Of a DNA stretch of 56,785 nucleotides, positions 56,738-56,785 are shown one piece after another. The translations under genes were made by a program, and so were the position numbers. Below the pieces are notes generated by a model. The model made no database searches and was not told where the DNA came from. It saw nothing but the letters and a program-made list of their open reading frames with translations. How positions within the stretch are numbered: the stretch's first letter is position 1; every line of letters starts with the position of its first letter. The DNA is from JAIVJN01 sp036732565. GTDB taxonomy: Bacteria > Acidobacteriota > Vicinamibacteria > Vicinamibacterales > UBA2999. The stretch lies in the NCBI GenBank assembly GCA_036732565.1, contig DAINCF010000003.1, positions 1 through 56,785 on the forward strand. The letters are read 5' to 3'.

Positions 56738-56785
56738 GTACGTAGCGCAGGCCTTCAGGCCTGCCAAAGGCGGCCTGGCAGCCCT
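56738..56785. repeat. GTAG-headed REP element at the right edge, truncated by the window
   Basis: GTACGTAGCGCAGGCC and the following bases to 56766 are identical to 12311-12339 over 29 bp. The core GCAGGCCTTCAGGCCTGC folds on itself. The sequence to 56785 (GGCGGCCTGGCAGCC) looks like the start of a further palindromic arm that continues outside the window. Confidence 0.8.

Overview
The window is GC-rich chromosomal DNA with dense, mostly short transcription units. Several traits point to an acidobacterium, most likely Vicinamibacteria (subdivision 6). There are ECF sigma factors of the TIGR02999 type beside Hanks-type kinases that carry C-terminal PD40 or TPR sensor regions. There are also PQQ quinoproteins beside Tat-exported enolase-superfamily proteins, an ankyrin protein of a recognisable N-terminal type, and DinB, VOC, DUF1772 and DUF4440 proteins in quantity. 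The assignment is an inference from gene content. I see no rRNA, tRNA, CRISPR array, prophage, transposase or replication origin, and no housekeeping genes except a SixA phosphatase. This is an accessory, environment-facing part of the genome.

Layout. (1) 1-10.4 kb: the end of an ECF sigma gene followed by a PD40 kinase; a block of small-molecule enzymes (barrel protein, DinB, MauG/CCP-type dihaem protein, VOC protein, O-methyltransferase); then a second ECF sigma gene converging on a TPR kinase. (2) 10.5-14.9 kb: an MFS transporter of the anion:cation symporter type, an exported NTF2-like protein, a REP pair, an exported 5'-nucleotidase-like phosphatase and a DUF411 protein. (3) 14.9-18.6 kb: a translationally coupled three-subunit molybdenum hydroxylase resembling PaoABC. 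(4) 18.7-27.4 kb: small and unknown proteins, a secreted beta-helix protein coupled to a Tat-exported amidohydrolase, an alpha/beta hydrolase, two tandem related lipoproteins and a second beta-helix protein with 18 consecutive prolines. (5) 27.5-35.2 kb: an orphan NMT1-like binding lipoprotein, a DUF4214-methyltransferase fusion, a VOC protein, a Gly-rich membrane peptide, sixA, an ankyrin protein, an epoxide-hydrolase-like enzyme and a BBE-type flavoprotein. (6) 35.3-40.5 kb: a TonB-dependent receptor, tandem repeats, a third kinase and a small membrane protein. (7) 40.6-46.4 kb: a BTAD/STAND-ATPase regulator with a DUF4242 protein, a vanadium-haloperoxidase homologue lacking its acid-base histidine, and an MBL-fold hydrolase. 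(8) 46.8-49.5 kb: an AraC regulator divergent from DUF1772 and NmrA-like genes. (9) 49.6 kb to the end: dihaem cytochrome c, quinoprotein, enolase-superfamily protein, second quinoprotein, second enolase-superfamily protein.

The last block is the best candidate for an undescribed system. Two periplasmic quinoproteins alternate with two Tat-exported enolase-superfamily proteins, headed by a cytochrome c. One quinoprotein and one enolase-like protein have altered metal ligands. The second theme is a set of palindromes beginning with GTAG, the hallmark of REP elements handled by RAYT (TnpA-REP) transposases. One supplies a stop codon, another overlaps a stop codon, and a third lies inside the predicted N-terminus of a Tat substrate. 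A third theme is a recurring -10-like hexamer 7-11 nt before start codons, which suggests leaderless transcripts.
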